Source: Diogma glabrata (taxonomy: Eukaryota; Arthropoda; Insecta; Diptera; Cylindrotomidae). Taken from it: DNA of 64,000 nt. The stretch is from contig OY856188.1 of NCBI GenBank assembly GCA_963693315.1, forward strand, positions 196,062,379 through 196,126,378. The letters run 5' to 3'. Below, in pieces: positions 53,440-64,000 of the stretch. Every line of letters starts with the position of its first letter. Position 1 is the first letter of the stretch. Made by a program: the position numbers and the translations under genes. The notes beneath the pieces were generated by a model. That model ran no database searches. It saw nothing but the letters and a program-made list of their open reading frames with translations, and was not told the DNA's origin.

Positions 53440-56070
53440 TGTGTAGAACGCGTACGGTATAAAAAATAAAAAATTTGAGGTAATTCAGTTTTTAGATAAT
53501 TTTAATATTGATATATTACTTATTAGTGAAACGCATTTAAAGCCTTCTATTTCATTTTCGATTCCTAATTTTCGATTTTATCGTAATGATAGAGAAAATA
53601 TTCGCAGGGGTGGTGTTGGTATTCTTATAAAAGATTGCATTAAACATTCGCTTCTTCCTGACCTTAAATTAAATTGTATAGAATCCCTGGGTATTAATAT
53701 AATAAGTAGTGATAATAATCAACTTAAAATATTTTCTTAAAATATTTTCTGTTTATTGTTCATATTCGAATTCTGAGCATCTCAGAAATGATTTTATAAA
53801 AATTTGTAGTGGTAATATTCCTTACCTAATTGGTGGTGATTTAAATTGTAAGCATCCTAACTGGTTTTGTCCTAGAACTAACCGCGGTGGTCGAACTTTA
53901 TATGATTATTCTATTAACTCTGATTGTGTTGTTATCGCTCCCCAAGATCCTACCCACTATAGTCCTGCTGGAGTCCCTAGTATTATTGACATATTTTTAA
54001 CAAACAACCTCCAGTTGATATCCGAAGTTAACACCATTCAAGCACTCTGCTCCGATCATCTGCCAGTCCTCTGTTCAATAGTATTTAATAATCAAGTAGA
54101 TCATTGCCATCGTAAATACTTTAACTATAAAAATGCTAATTGGAGCATTTATCAGAATCATATTTCATCTGAAATTGAAAATTTAAATTTAAGTTCAATT
54201 CATACTATTTCAGATGTCAACGTTGCAGTCGATTTTTTGACAGCATCCATTTCTTCAGCTCGTGATCTATCCGTACCGCTTGTGCCTGTTCTTCCAACTG
54301 ATAAATTGTTATTATCTGATCAAGTGTTAAGTTTTATCAGACACCGAAATTCGCTTAGAAGATCTTACCTCAGAAGTCGCCTTTCTCACATTAAAACCTC
54401 AATAAACTTGCTAAATAGAATTATTAAATATCATATAAATATTCTTTATAATCAAAAATGGCAAACGAAGCTTGAATGCTTGGATAATGGTTCAAGAAAC
54501 TTCTGGAAAACAACTAAACATTTTAAAAACCATCGCAAGTCCATACCACCATTAGTTACTCCCAACACTGGAAATCGAATTTTCTTAAATACAGAAAAAG
54601 CACAAGTATTGGCTGATGTCTTCCTTGACGCTCATCAAATTCCAAACTCCAATATTGTAATTGAAGAACAAGTGAATGGCTTTTGCACTAATTTCAATAA
54701 TTTGGATAACAATGCTCCAATTTCTGAAATTCGCCCTTCTGAAATTTCTGATATTTTGAAATTCCTTCCAAGGCTCAAAGCTCCAGGTGTAGATAATATT
54801 CCATTTTTTTCCATCTTCCTGAAAGTGGAATCCATTTTCTTAAGATAATGTTCGAGTGCTGCTTGAAGCTAGGTTATTTCCCAATTCAATGGAAAAAAGC
54901 TAAAATTACTCCTTTTTAAAGCCTGGCAAAGACCCCCCTCTTGCTACAAGCTACAGACCTATTAGTCTTCTTTGTACATTGGGAAAACTCTTTGAGCAGA
55001 TTATCAAAAGAAGAATGGAAGAGTTCATAACTGACAATCAAATAATTATAAACGAGCAATTTGGTTTTAGATCTGGGCACTCTACAGTTCATCAAATCCA
55101 TCGTGTAGTCAATCATATTAAATCTAATAGATATTCGCTAAAATCTACTGGAATGATATTATTAGACCTTGAACGAGCCTTTGATAAAGTTTGGCAAGAC
55201 GCAGTCTGCTATAAATTATTTATATATGGATTTCCAAAATTTTTAATTAAAATCATAAAATCGTTCTTAACTGATAGAACATTTTTTGTCCAGATTTTTG
55301 ATTCCATGTCCTCTATACTTAGCATTCCAGCTGGGGTTCCTCAGGGTGCCGTATTGAGTCCTTTGCTATTTTGTTTATTCATCAATGATATTCCAAGAGA
55401 TAGTGAATGTAAATTATCATTATTTGCTGATGACACTGCAATATTTGTGTCAGATGAGCTGGCGGTATCTATTATCAATAAGCTTCAATTGTACCTCACT
55501 AAAATTCTCGAATTTTTTAAAAACTGAAAACTTAGTATTAACATATCAAAATGTGAAGCCATTTATTTTACTAGGTGTAGAGCATCCCGTAAACTTCCAC
55601 AACAACCTTTTCTGATTCAAAACTCTTCTTTGGAATGGAAACCTTCAACTAAATATTTAGGAATTTATTTGGATAAATCATTAACATTTAAGACACACGT
55701 CACTCAAATACAACAAAAATGTAATGCACTGTTCAAAAGTCTATATCCTCTACTCAACAGAAATAGTAAACTGAATAGTCATAATAAGACACTAATTTAC
55801 AAGTGTGTGATTCTTAATATCATACTTTATGGTGCACCAATTTGGTGGGATATTGCTTTGTGTCATAAAAAGAAATTTCAAATTATTCAAAACAAATTTC
55901 TAAAAACTATATATAAACGCCCTAGACGTTATAGCACTTTAAGACTGCACAACGAATTAAATATAAAGCTTGTCAATGTAGTTGCTAGAGAAGCTAATGA
56001 TAGATATATAAATAAATTAAATTGTATTGAAAATGAATTAATAAATGCAATTAGCTTTACTACCGCTTAA
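53440..56070 (+). pseudogene. Jockey-type ORF2 (endonuclease + RT), frame-broken
   Basis: Endonuclease: FLDNFNIDILLISETHLKP, RGGVGILIK, then after a shift near 53735 YLIGGDLNCKHPNWFCP, SIIDIFLTNN and ALCSDHLPVL. RT: RLKAPGVDNIP (54771), shift near 54830, [12 protein letters not shown] region (shift near 54920), [26 protein letters not shown] (motif A), [13 protein letters not shown] (motif B), [10 protein letters not shown] (motif C). A TGA replaces Trp at 55525-55527 (KN-stop-KLSINISK), followed by STKYLGIYLDKSLTFKTHV and a jockey-type C-terminus ending at 56070. Catalytic residues survive, but at least four lesions prevent one product. Confidence 0.85.
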
Positions 56071-56326
56071 TTTTTGCAACGTAGCTTTTAAGTTTAGATT
56101 TAAGTAGGTTAGGTAAATATAAGTTTTTTATTAGTTACTAAGCAGACTGAACTGCATTTGAAAATATAAACATTCTTTTTCACTTATTTTTCGCAATACT
56201 CATACTAATTAATTTCATCTGTTGTAAAGCTTACTATTAAAAGCTGATCTCAGTAAACTATTAAATGTATACAACTGTATTATAAAATTTAAAGTCAATA
56301 AAGGATTATTATTAAATTAAAATACA

Positions 56327-57140
56327 TAAGCCTACATTAAGTATAATATGATGTTGATCCACTTGAAATCCATTAAAATGGGTAGCATCTTCAGTAAATC
56401 CACTAACAGTCCACTTGAACAGTCCTTTCCCCCTCACCAATTTTTCAAACATTGAAAATAACTCATATTTTCCATATTCAAGTAAACCCGGATGCGTTTG
56501 CAGTTCATTTTTCATATCAATGTTTCATCAGGAGCTGATACGTTTGAGTAACTAAAATAGCACCTTGTTTTGATACAATTTTTCAAAAACTAAGATATGC
56601 AATTGTTAATGCAAATTTCATTATAAATGACTGACATGATGACAAACAAAATAGTAGTTCAATGATCTTGATTACATTATTTATTCTCATGATATTTGCA
56701 AAAGAAGATTTTCAGTTTTGTGAAAACCACTAAAAAACTAAAGAACCGATTTCGGTAGAAAAGAACTGGGCTCTAAATTACACTAAAATGCATTGATTGT
56801 GACCATTTCTGTTGAATTTGGGTCATTCATTGGTGAGGAAGCATTGGACCAATTTTTGTTCACATGCAACGATACACACACATACCTACACACATACACA
56901 CACATACAGACTGCCAGCTAAGAAAAGCCTAAAAAGCTTCAGGAGGTCTTGAATGGTAAAGATATTATAAAAATGCCCATTTTGAAAGCTGACCCAAAAA
57001 CAATATCTTTCCATATCGAGAAGAGGTTTTGCAAGAGGTATTGCATACCTACGCATTCCAACTCTTAAATAGATATTTTCATCGGGTTTGTAAGAACGAA
57101 ACATTCGTGGATCAAAATTCATACTTCAAATCTTTTAAGA
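56327..57140 (-). other. Unrecognised open frames next to the jockey insertion
   Basis: Two minus-strand frames, 56515-56312 (MKNELQTHPGLLEYGKYELF...) and 57122-56886 (MNFDPRMFRSYKPDENIYLR...VGMRRYAIPLAKPL), have balanced, protein-like composition for such AT-rich DNA. They could be exons or repeat-borne ORFs. I recognise neither. The first runs into the jockey insertion site. A (CA)n tract lies at 56870-56915. Confidence 0.25.
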
Positions 57141-57149
57141 CCTACGTCC

Positions 57150-58075
57150 CAGCACAACATGCGTCTTGAAGTGTTGGTGGACGTTTTTTTTTTGTGGATT
57201 AAAGTGGATTGAAGGCACTCGAGACTATTGATTCGGGCAAAGCATTCCATTTTTACGATGTACGCACAAAGAAATCCCTTTGCATTTTATTACTATGACA
57301 GTGAGTAATCTCGACAGTCCGACCACCTGCACAAACCAATTGACGAGTCAAATGGGGAAAAATATATGTCTGAGGTATTAAGGACCAGATTTCATCCAAG
57401 CACTGCTGGTGACGATATTTATAAAAAACAACGAGATCAGCAACAGTGCGACGACGTTGTAGGGAATCAAGATTTAATGTTAAATTTCGATCACCAACAA
57501 TTCGTATAGCGCGTTTTTGAACAGAGTCCAAAAGAGCTAGGATAGTAACAAATGCAGCGCACCAAGCTTGACAACAATACTCCATACAAGGACGAATATA
57601 GGACTTATAACTGTGGAGTAATTGATACGAAGTAAAATATTTTTTACATCTATTGAGGAGACCGAGTTTTCTTGACGCGCTCTTTGCCATTATATGATCG
57701 TTCCAGAGTAAGTCATTGGATATTGTGACTCCCAATAAACGAATGCTTTCACATTCGTCTATTTGGTCATTACACATATTGATTGAAATATCGTTGGGAA
57801 ACTCGGTTTTTGATCTGGAAGCAATCAATAGCTGTATTTTGGTGGAATTAAAATTGACCAAAATTTTTGTCACCCCAATCGGCGACTTTTTTTAGGTCCT
57901 CGTTTACATTTATGGCAGCGTCTCCCCGGACGGGATTTATTTATTCATGCATTTAACCCTTTGAAGATAGGGGGACGAATGACTTGTGCAGTGTACTATC
58001 ATCTGCAAAACTATTTATTGGGTTACTGGTGATTTGCAACAGTTCGTTGATGTAAATTTAAAAAAATGTGGGAGA
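57150..58075 (-). pseudogene. Daphne/CR1-like LINE, second long copy (RT C-terminal half)
   Basis: On the minus strand: INSFADDSTLHKSFVPL (about 57990, with stops), VADWGDKNF, then a clean frame 57873-57253: GVTISNDLLWNDHIMAKSA, CMEYCCQAWCAAFVTI, LLDSVQKRAIRIVGDRNL and SLQRRRTVADLVVFYKYR. It aligns segment by segment with 15060-16060, the same family as the outer host LINE of the nest. It is 5'-truncated at about 58075, as is common for LINEs. Confidence 0.85.
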
Positions 58076-60793
58076 TTGCATCAATTATCTCGTAAACTGT
58101 AAATCCTAAGTTTAAGATGTATGTAAATCTAACCTGTCCAAATAAGATGACAGGCTAAAAAATAAAATGAGTTGTTTTTGATTGTTTTACAGACCTGCGA
58201 ATTGAGGTCTTTAAGAAAATAATTGAAGTGAAAACTTCTTTAGGCGCGTTGTGTGATTTTGTATGGGGATAAATTTATATATTTAAATTATCGTCACGCC
58301 AATTTATTTAATTATAAAATACCTATATTCGGTCGTAACGTTTCAAATTGCATTATGGATATCACGGTCGACTGAGGTTCTGTAGGTCGAGAGCTTAATT
58401 CTTGGAGTAGTACATTTTTTTATTGTTTTTTTTTTATTTTTATTAAATACCAATAAAATTATTGTTTTTTAACTCATGAGTTCATAAACATCATAAAAAT
58501 TTCTTTTCACGAATTTTAAATTGATCGATAATGTAGTTTTTTAAAGTTATTGCTACTGTCTTTTTTCGTTTCGTTCAAACTATTATCATTTCGATATTAA
58601 CATGAAAGTTAATTATTTTTTTGGAAGGCAGTACTGAAAACAATAAAATATTGGTTTTCCCATCATTATTTTCCATAATTTCATTCCCGTGAAATAAAAT
58701 AAGAATAATTAAAACTACTATTTTAAATATGAGTTGACATTTTCATCACAAGAGATTGATTTAAACAGAGTTTAAGGCTGCGGACAATTTACGGTATTTA
58801 GATTTATCGATAGTGTAGTTTTTTAAGGTTATTGCTATTGTCTTTAGCACAGTGTGACGTCAATAGGAAGTAAAATTTAGAATGGATTCAGGAGATTTTT
58901 ACAACATCTCAATATCTTCTTCAGTTTTTAAAAGAAATGTTTTGGCTGTATTCTAAACCAAAACTTATTTGAAACTTATTTGTGTAGACTTACTTATTTA
59001 AATAAGTAACCTAAAGTGATGACTTATTTGCAATTTTTTTTTCATAGAAAAATTTAATTTGGTTTGTCAGTGTCAAATATTTTTTTGTTTTTATTTTCTT
59101 GAATGATTTTAAGGAATAAAACTTCTTTTTCGATCCGTAATAAAATAATTATAATAATTTAAAACGAAGAAAATAGTTTTGAAAACTCTTTAATTGATCA
59201 AATTAAATAAATCGTTTTAATTAAATTTATTTTCGAATGTGATTTCATGCTGCTGTCAAATTAAGTATGCTAAATCATTTAGAATAGCTTTTAAATGCTT
59301 ATTTAAAATGGCGGTGACTAATCAAGTCTACATAAATAAGTTTCAAATAAGTCATCGTTTAGAATGCAGCCCCAGTGGCTATTCTGTTTTTTATACTTTT
59401 TGTGTTTGTTTCCTTTTTTCATTTTTTTCTGTTGATAATTGTTGTACTATTTTTGAAGTGAAAACATTTTTAGGCGCGCTATGCGATTTTGTATGGGAAA
59501 AATTTTATATATTCGAGTCATCATCACGCTAGATCAAGGTGCGTTCAATTTGACTAAAACAACTGAAAAAACAAAAAACAATTGCATTCAATTTTTTAGT
59601 TGTATCAGTTGCTTCAGTCAAATCGAACACGGCATCTTAAATATAAAATAAATATTAAAAAAGAGTGAGATAAATTGCAACAATTTGTTATTTTCTTTTT
59701 TCTTATACTCATTTTTTTGATTTATAATTTGTTTTTTTTTTCTTTTTTATTGAATGTTATTTTTTTCGGTTTAAGTGTGGTATAGTAAGTAAATATTTAA
59801 TTGTATTTTTAAGTAAAATAAAAAAAAATTGTTTTATCATATTTGATTTGTGTGTTTTCCTTTATACTGTTTAATAAAGAAAACGTGATTGATAATACGA
59901 ATAACCTATATATTGTTGAAATTAATGATAATATATGATAAAAAATTTTACTCTCGTTCTCTTGATTCATATTTTGTTTTTTTTTTTTAATTTGTTGTTT
60001 TTCTCATTAAATAACAGTGTAGAAGCGTGGTAAAGTAAGTAAAGATTTTGTTGTATTTAGACGATAAAAACACAGCTATTTCACAGTTTTAAGATTTCAC
60101 TTCTGTCGGAAGTCCTCAAGACTGCCTTCTTTTTTTTACCGAGTAAAGTTTAGAGTATCGTATGAAAGGGCTCTACTTCCTATAAAATTTATTTTTGAAT
60201 TTAACACCACACTGTTTTTGGTATTATTTTGAATAGTAGCATTCTTTAATGTTTTCGAGAAAAGTCTTGTGGGTAATGATAAAGGGCAAAAACATCCATT
60301 AAAACCCAGTCAAGTGGGATGTCGTTTGAAAGATAACTTAATTTCAATAACAATTTTGTAGTGCACACTTCTTAAATTATTGTCGAAAAGTAAAATTGAG
60401 GGTTAGGAAAGAAGCAATTTGGGTGTAGTAGTTTAACGTCTTCCATATTTTATTTTCCTTTATTATATTAGCTAGTTTCTACTTATAATTCCAGCGTATA
60501 ACGTTGCCCTTTTGACACGCGATATTAATTTTTTTGGTGGAGGTATGGAGCCTTGCAGTGCATGTCCTTACCTCAATTTCCTTTTGTTTCTCTTACAGTA
60601 ACACAATAATAAACTGGTAAACACAAAACACACAACCACTAGTAGTCTCAAAATCGAAGAAAATCCCCTTACTATTTCTGCCCAAGCCTTCATTCAACTA
60701 CTTCCAAAAGTAACTAAAAAATTAATTAAAATAATAAATAAAAAGTTCCAAATATTTGATTAAGACATTATAATTAATTATTATTAGGCATAT

Positions 60794-60801
<8 letters not shown>
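58076..60801. other. AT-rich DNA with two short dispersed repeats
   Basis: No gene is recognised. A unit with GTGAAAAC, TTTAGGCGCG, GCGATTTTGTATGGG, TTTTATATATT and TCATCACGC occurs at 58228-58300 and 59457-59530. A second unit (TCGATAxTGTAGTTTTTTAA, then GTTATTGCTA) occurs at about 58522-58565 and 58805-58845. A 97-codon frame at 59239-59532 covers one of these repeats and is not supported. Confidence 0.5.

Positions 60802-60882
<81 letters not shown>
60802..60882. repeat. (TA)n microsatellite, 81 bp
   Basis: An uninterrupted TA/AT dinucleotide tract about 40 units long, bordered by CATACATAC-type steps on the left. Confidence 0.95.
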
Positions 60883-60885
<3 letters not shown>

Positions 60886-62936
60886 TAATTAAAATAAACT
60901 CTTATCTTCGATTCCAATCGTCCCAATTTTTGGGACACAAGCTGCATGGTTTCTCCCAATTTAGCACCTAAGATGTTATTTCTTCAATTTTCCAAACTTA
61001 AAGAGACCCTTCTCTCCATCATCAATTTCATTTACAGTCTCGTTTCCTAATTTCCCCAATTCATTATATCCGGCAAAATGTTTTTAAAATCATGTCTTGC
61101 ATGATGTACATATGAAATATTCCAGACATTTTCTGTTCTAATTTATAATTTCCCTTTATTTTTATTGAAATTAGCAAATACGTATGGTTACGGTGGATGT
61201 TTTTTTCTTTAAAACTTTTATTCCTACAGGCATTTGATATTCTTCATTATCGATTTCCTCTTTACTTTTTTTAAATCAGTTTTACAAAAGATCAGCTGGT
61301 GTATATGAATGTATATATAGATGTTACATGTATTGGTTTTAATTATTTTGTCTTTCAATTTATTTATTTTTATTTTATTTTTTCTGAATTATTTTATTTT
61401 ATGCTAATTACAACTAATACAATATATATATAATCAATACAACAATTAAATTTACGAATAAAATGTGATCTTCAATGAAATAAATTTAAATCTATCTTAA
61501 TATAATACAAGCATTACCGTATTTTTAATTTTTACGTTAAAACATAAACAATTGTTATTTTACTAATTACAACATTTGCCTTTTATTTTTATTGAATGAA
61601 ATTTGATAATAGAAAATTCACTTCTTAATTGAAAACGACACAACAAATAATTCTGATTTGATTTGAAATTCAATGTTTCTAATAAAAAAATTCTCCAGCA
61701 AGCGCTTATGGTAGTTTATCAAAATAAAATAAATCGTCTTCCAGTGTAAAAACACTAAACTGTAACTATTCATCAATATTTTTAAAAGTATAAATTAATA
61801 AAACTGTACTATATTTTTTTAATTTTTACTCTATAATTGGTGACCCTAAAGTGATATAAAGGGATTGTGTTTTTTTTCGTAAACAATAATCGGCCTTTTG
61901 TCTAGACCTAGTTAAATATAAGTTATTAGAACACCTCTTTTCCAAGTCGTCTGATGTCACTAGTTCAGATAGGGTATACTTTAAAACTCAAACTTTTACT
62001 CACCAAATGCAAACAAGCTCACTTATAATTCCTTAAAATTTGATCCCTTTCAAATGGTTACTGATATCAAATCAAATCAAATATCAAATTTCAAAACTCG
62101 CAATTTTTCCAAACTTTTTTTAAAGTATTTGTTTAACAAATGAAAATTGCATATATGTTTTTCTCCCATTTGCCATACAATCATTCAAATCTTTTTTCAA
62201 ATATTTATTTTATTGAAAAATTTTCCATTTGTTTTCAATTTGCAATTTTCATTCTACATTTGTTTCGTTCGACTTAAAGTTTATATTATAATTTTGTTAT
62301 AAAGCTTTTTAGTTTTTTTTTTCATACAAAAAAAAAAGGTTTTTCTCAATGTTTTGTTTTATTTTTTCAATCTTTCAATTGTAGAAGATTTTATGTTCTA
62401 CTTGTTTGTGTGTTTTTTTATTTTTTCAAAATAAAAGAATAAATTGATTTTTTTCTTAACAATTTTCGTAAGAATTTTTTTTTTTCTATTATTTCTTTTT
62501 GGATAGACCAACAACTGTGTTCTGAAAAGTTTGTTAGGATTTGTTTTATATATCATTTAAATAGAAAATTTCTTCTACAAAATAACAACAGAAAATAGTT
62601 TTTAGATTAGAGTTGAACCAAGCTAACATAATAATATATCTATATATGCTGGTTTTAATGGTGATGTGATGAAAAATAAACTTGTGATCTTTTTTATGGT
62701 TATGTTATCAAACTAGTTTAGTTTGTATTTCAATTGTTGGTTGAAAATTAAATTTGTTCAGAAATGAGAAAATTGCCATCTGCTGGTCAAAAAATTTTAA
62801 TATGCGTTTTCTAATGAATGGAAAGAAACTTTTACCAATCAATACCCTGAGACCAGAGTTGGACAAAATACTGTTTTTTTTTTATTTAAAACAGTTTTTT
62901 ATTTATTTGTTTTCAATATGTTTTATACTACAATGA
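60883..62936. other. AT-rich DNA, nothing recognised
   Basis: No gene or structured repeat was recognised on either strand. There are T-runs and short (AT)n tracts only. Confidence 0.5.
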
Positions 62937-63268
62937 AACCAGGCAAACCAGGCTTGGGCCAAGTCTGGCAAATAAAACTTGGGCCAGGTCTGCCAAACCA
63001 ATTTTTTTCCAGACCTCCTTTAAATGTATGGAAAGAGGTTGTGGAAAGAGTAATATATATAAGAATAAAAAATAAACATAATATGGCTTGCACATGTTTA
63101 CAATGAGTTATACTGGTGAATAACGCATAATATAATAATCTGAATCATGGTTCAGTCTAGGCATTTACAACTGGCCCAGACTGAAACTAAACTTAGCTAG
63201 TCAAGGCCTGGCTCGCCAATACAGGCCCGATATTGGGTCGTTGTTTATTATTGGCAGCTCCTACCCGG
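62937..63268 (-). mobile_element. Second copy of the CCCGGGTA MITE, truncated
   Basis: In inverted orientation to 18915-19455. The right edge reads TTGGCAGCTCCTACCCGG (complement of CCGGGTAGGAGCTGCCAA). Inward it shares GGGCCTGTATTGGCG, GTCTGGGCCAGTTGTAAATG and CCTAGACTGAACC-type sequence. The left part keeps only a few of the GCTTGGGCCAAG repeats, and the terminal CCCGGGTAAGAA is missing, so this end is lost. Confidence 0.75.
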
Positions 63269-64000
63269 AAATTATGCGATCTATATTTATGTTCTAAGTC
63301 TCGAATGAACTGAAAAGATTATGGAAAATATGTAAAAAATTTGATTAAATAAAAAAATTGAGTTTCCGGCGATTGTAAATTACGGATCGGATTACCATAA
63401 GAATATTGCTTAACTTTATTTCGCATTTTAGTCCAAATAAATTGGAATCTACACAAGAAGAACGATACTGAATTTACGCAATGAATTTGGTTTTTGCATC
63501 ACAATTGACTGCCAAAAAACTCATTCGCTCAGGCTGCGTTCATTTGATTGCATTTTATGCAAAGTATTTGCGACTGTTTTTAAATTTGATAAACGTTCTG
63601 AGTCGTTTTTACCAAGTCCATGTTAGCCATCTGCAAAAAATGTTAAATTAAGTCAATGAGATATGTAACCTAGTTTTACAAATCTCATACCAAATCGCCA
63701 ATTTGCTTTTCAAAATTAGGTTGTTCCTTTTCACATATTGGCGAATTTCACGTGCTCCTTCATCGAACGTCTGTCGGCAATCGAATACCAGTCTTTAAAA
63801 CAAAAGTTTTTAAAGCAAACCAACTTTACCTGAGACGATAAGCTTTTTTTATTGTTTTTACTTTAAACAGTTTTGGAAATAAAATCACGAACGTCATAAG
63901 TTAAGCAATTCGATTAAGGTTAAATACAGAAATGTTCGCCAAACCCCAACCCAGCCCCCTACATAAACACCGATTACCATAAAAAGGTTAAATTATTTCC
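63269..64000. other. Intergenic DNA, nothing recognised
   Basis: Slightly less AT-rich than the DNA to its left, but no frame, RNA or repeat is recognised. Confidence 0.5.

Larger units (their letters stand above)
51988..56312 (+). mobile_element. Near-complete jockey-type LINE, 4.3 kb
   Basis: It starts GGCATTCGATATTCGGTGT and ends ...GTCAATAAAGGATTATTAT with a polyadenylation-like AATAAA at about 56297. ORF1 (Gag, three Cys-rich knuckles) and ORF2 (endonuclease plus RT) are in the usual order. The 14-bp target duplication shows a full-length target-primed insertion. ORF1 is intact. ORF2 has frame breaks near 53735, 54830 and 54920 and a stop at 55525-55527, so it is dead for ORF2. Confidence 0.88.

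Noticed and set aside
60802..60882. Replication origin or matrix attachment region
   Set aside because: A plain (TA)n tract is a common microsatellite; nothing else supports an origin.

Overview
The window looks like repeat-rich nuclear DNA from a higher fly (Diptera, probably a calyptrate such as a blowfly, flesh fly or house fly). It is strongly AT-rich, its one recognisable host gene has introns, and its transposons are typical of insects: jockey-like, RTE-like, CR1/Daphne-like and LOA/R1-like LINEs and a Ty3/gypsy LTR element. The species assignment is inference. Only one host gene is recognisable, a prefoldin subunit 6 gene at the left edge (514-1064, +). Nearly everything else that can be read as protein is transposable-element sequence, much of it decayed.

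Layout. 1-1064: prefoldin 6. 2.1-5.3 kb: palindromes, foldbacks, a small inverted-repeat-bounded element and a broken Polinton-like ORF. 8.4-11.0 kb: decayed RTE-type LINE on the minus strand with an 81-bp tandem array next to its 5' end. 14.3-16.2 kb: two Daphne/CR1-like LINE pieces in opposite orientations. 16176-35745: a 19.6-kb nested insertion (below). 37.6-39.4 kb: LINE scraps and an inverted copy of a repeat from the nest. 39.5-45.2 kb: a minus-strand LINE with a PHD-like ORF1, split by an insertion. 45.5-48.7 kb: a LOA/R1-like LINE, also interrupted. 51.25-51.66 kb: a long inverted repeat. 51988-56312: an almost complete jockey-type LINE with a perfect 14-bp target duplication. 57.2-58.1 kb: another Daphne-like copy. 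58.1-64 kb: AT-rich DNA, a long (TA)n tract and a second copy of a TA-target MITE.

The most interesting part is the nest. A Daphne-like LINE was split by LTR element A (TTGG target duplication at both outer edges); joining the flanks restores an open LINE reading frame. A itself is rearranged: it holds three LTR copies (two partial), a MITE inside one LTR, an unclassified 1.3-kb repeat, and a gag-like fragment. Into that fragment element B inserted recently (ATGG target duplication). B is 14.9 kb long with two almost identical 3445-bp LTRs, a primer-binding site matching lysine tRNA, and two overlapping ORFs. Its Gag starts with a complete RING-H2 zinc finger, as expected of an E3 ubiquitin ligase. 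Gag is followed by a -1 frameshift site and an intact protease-RT-RNaseH-integrase polyprotein. About 410 bp before its 3' LTR, B carries a degenerate copy of a lysine tRNA, the same tRNA its primer site matches. B is the best candidate for an active and possibly undescribed system in this window.
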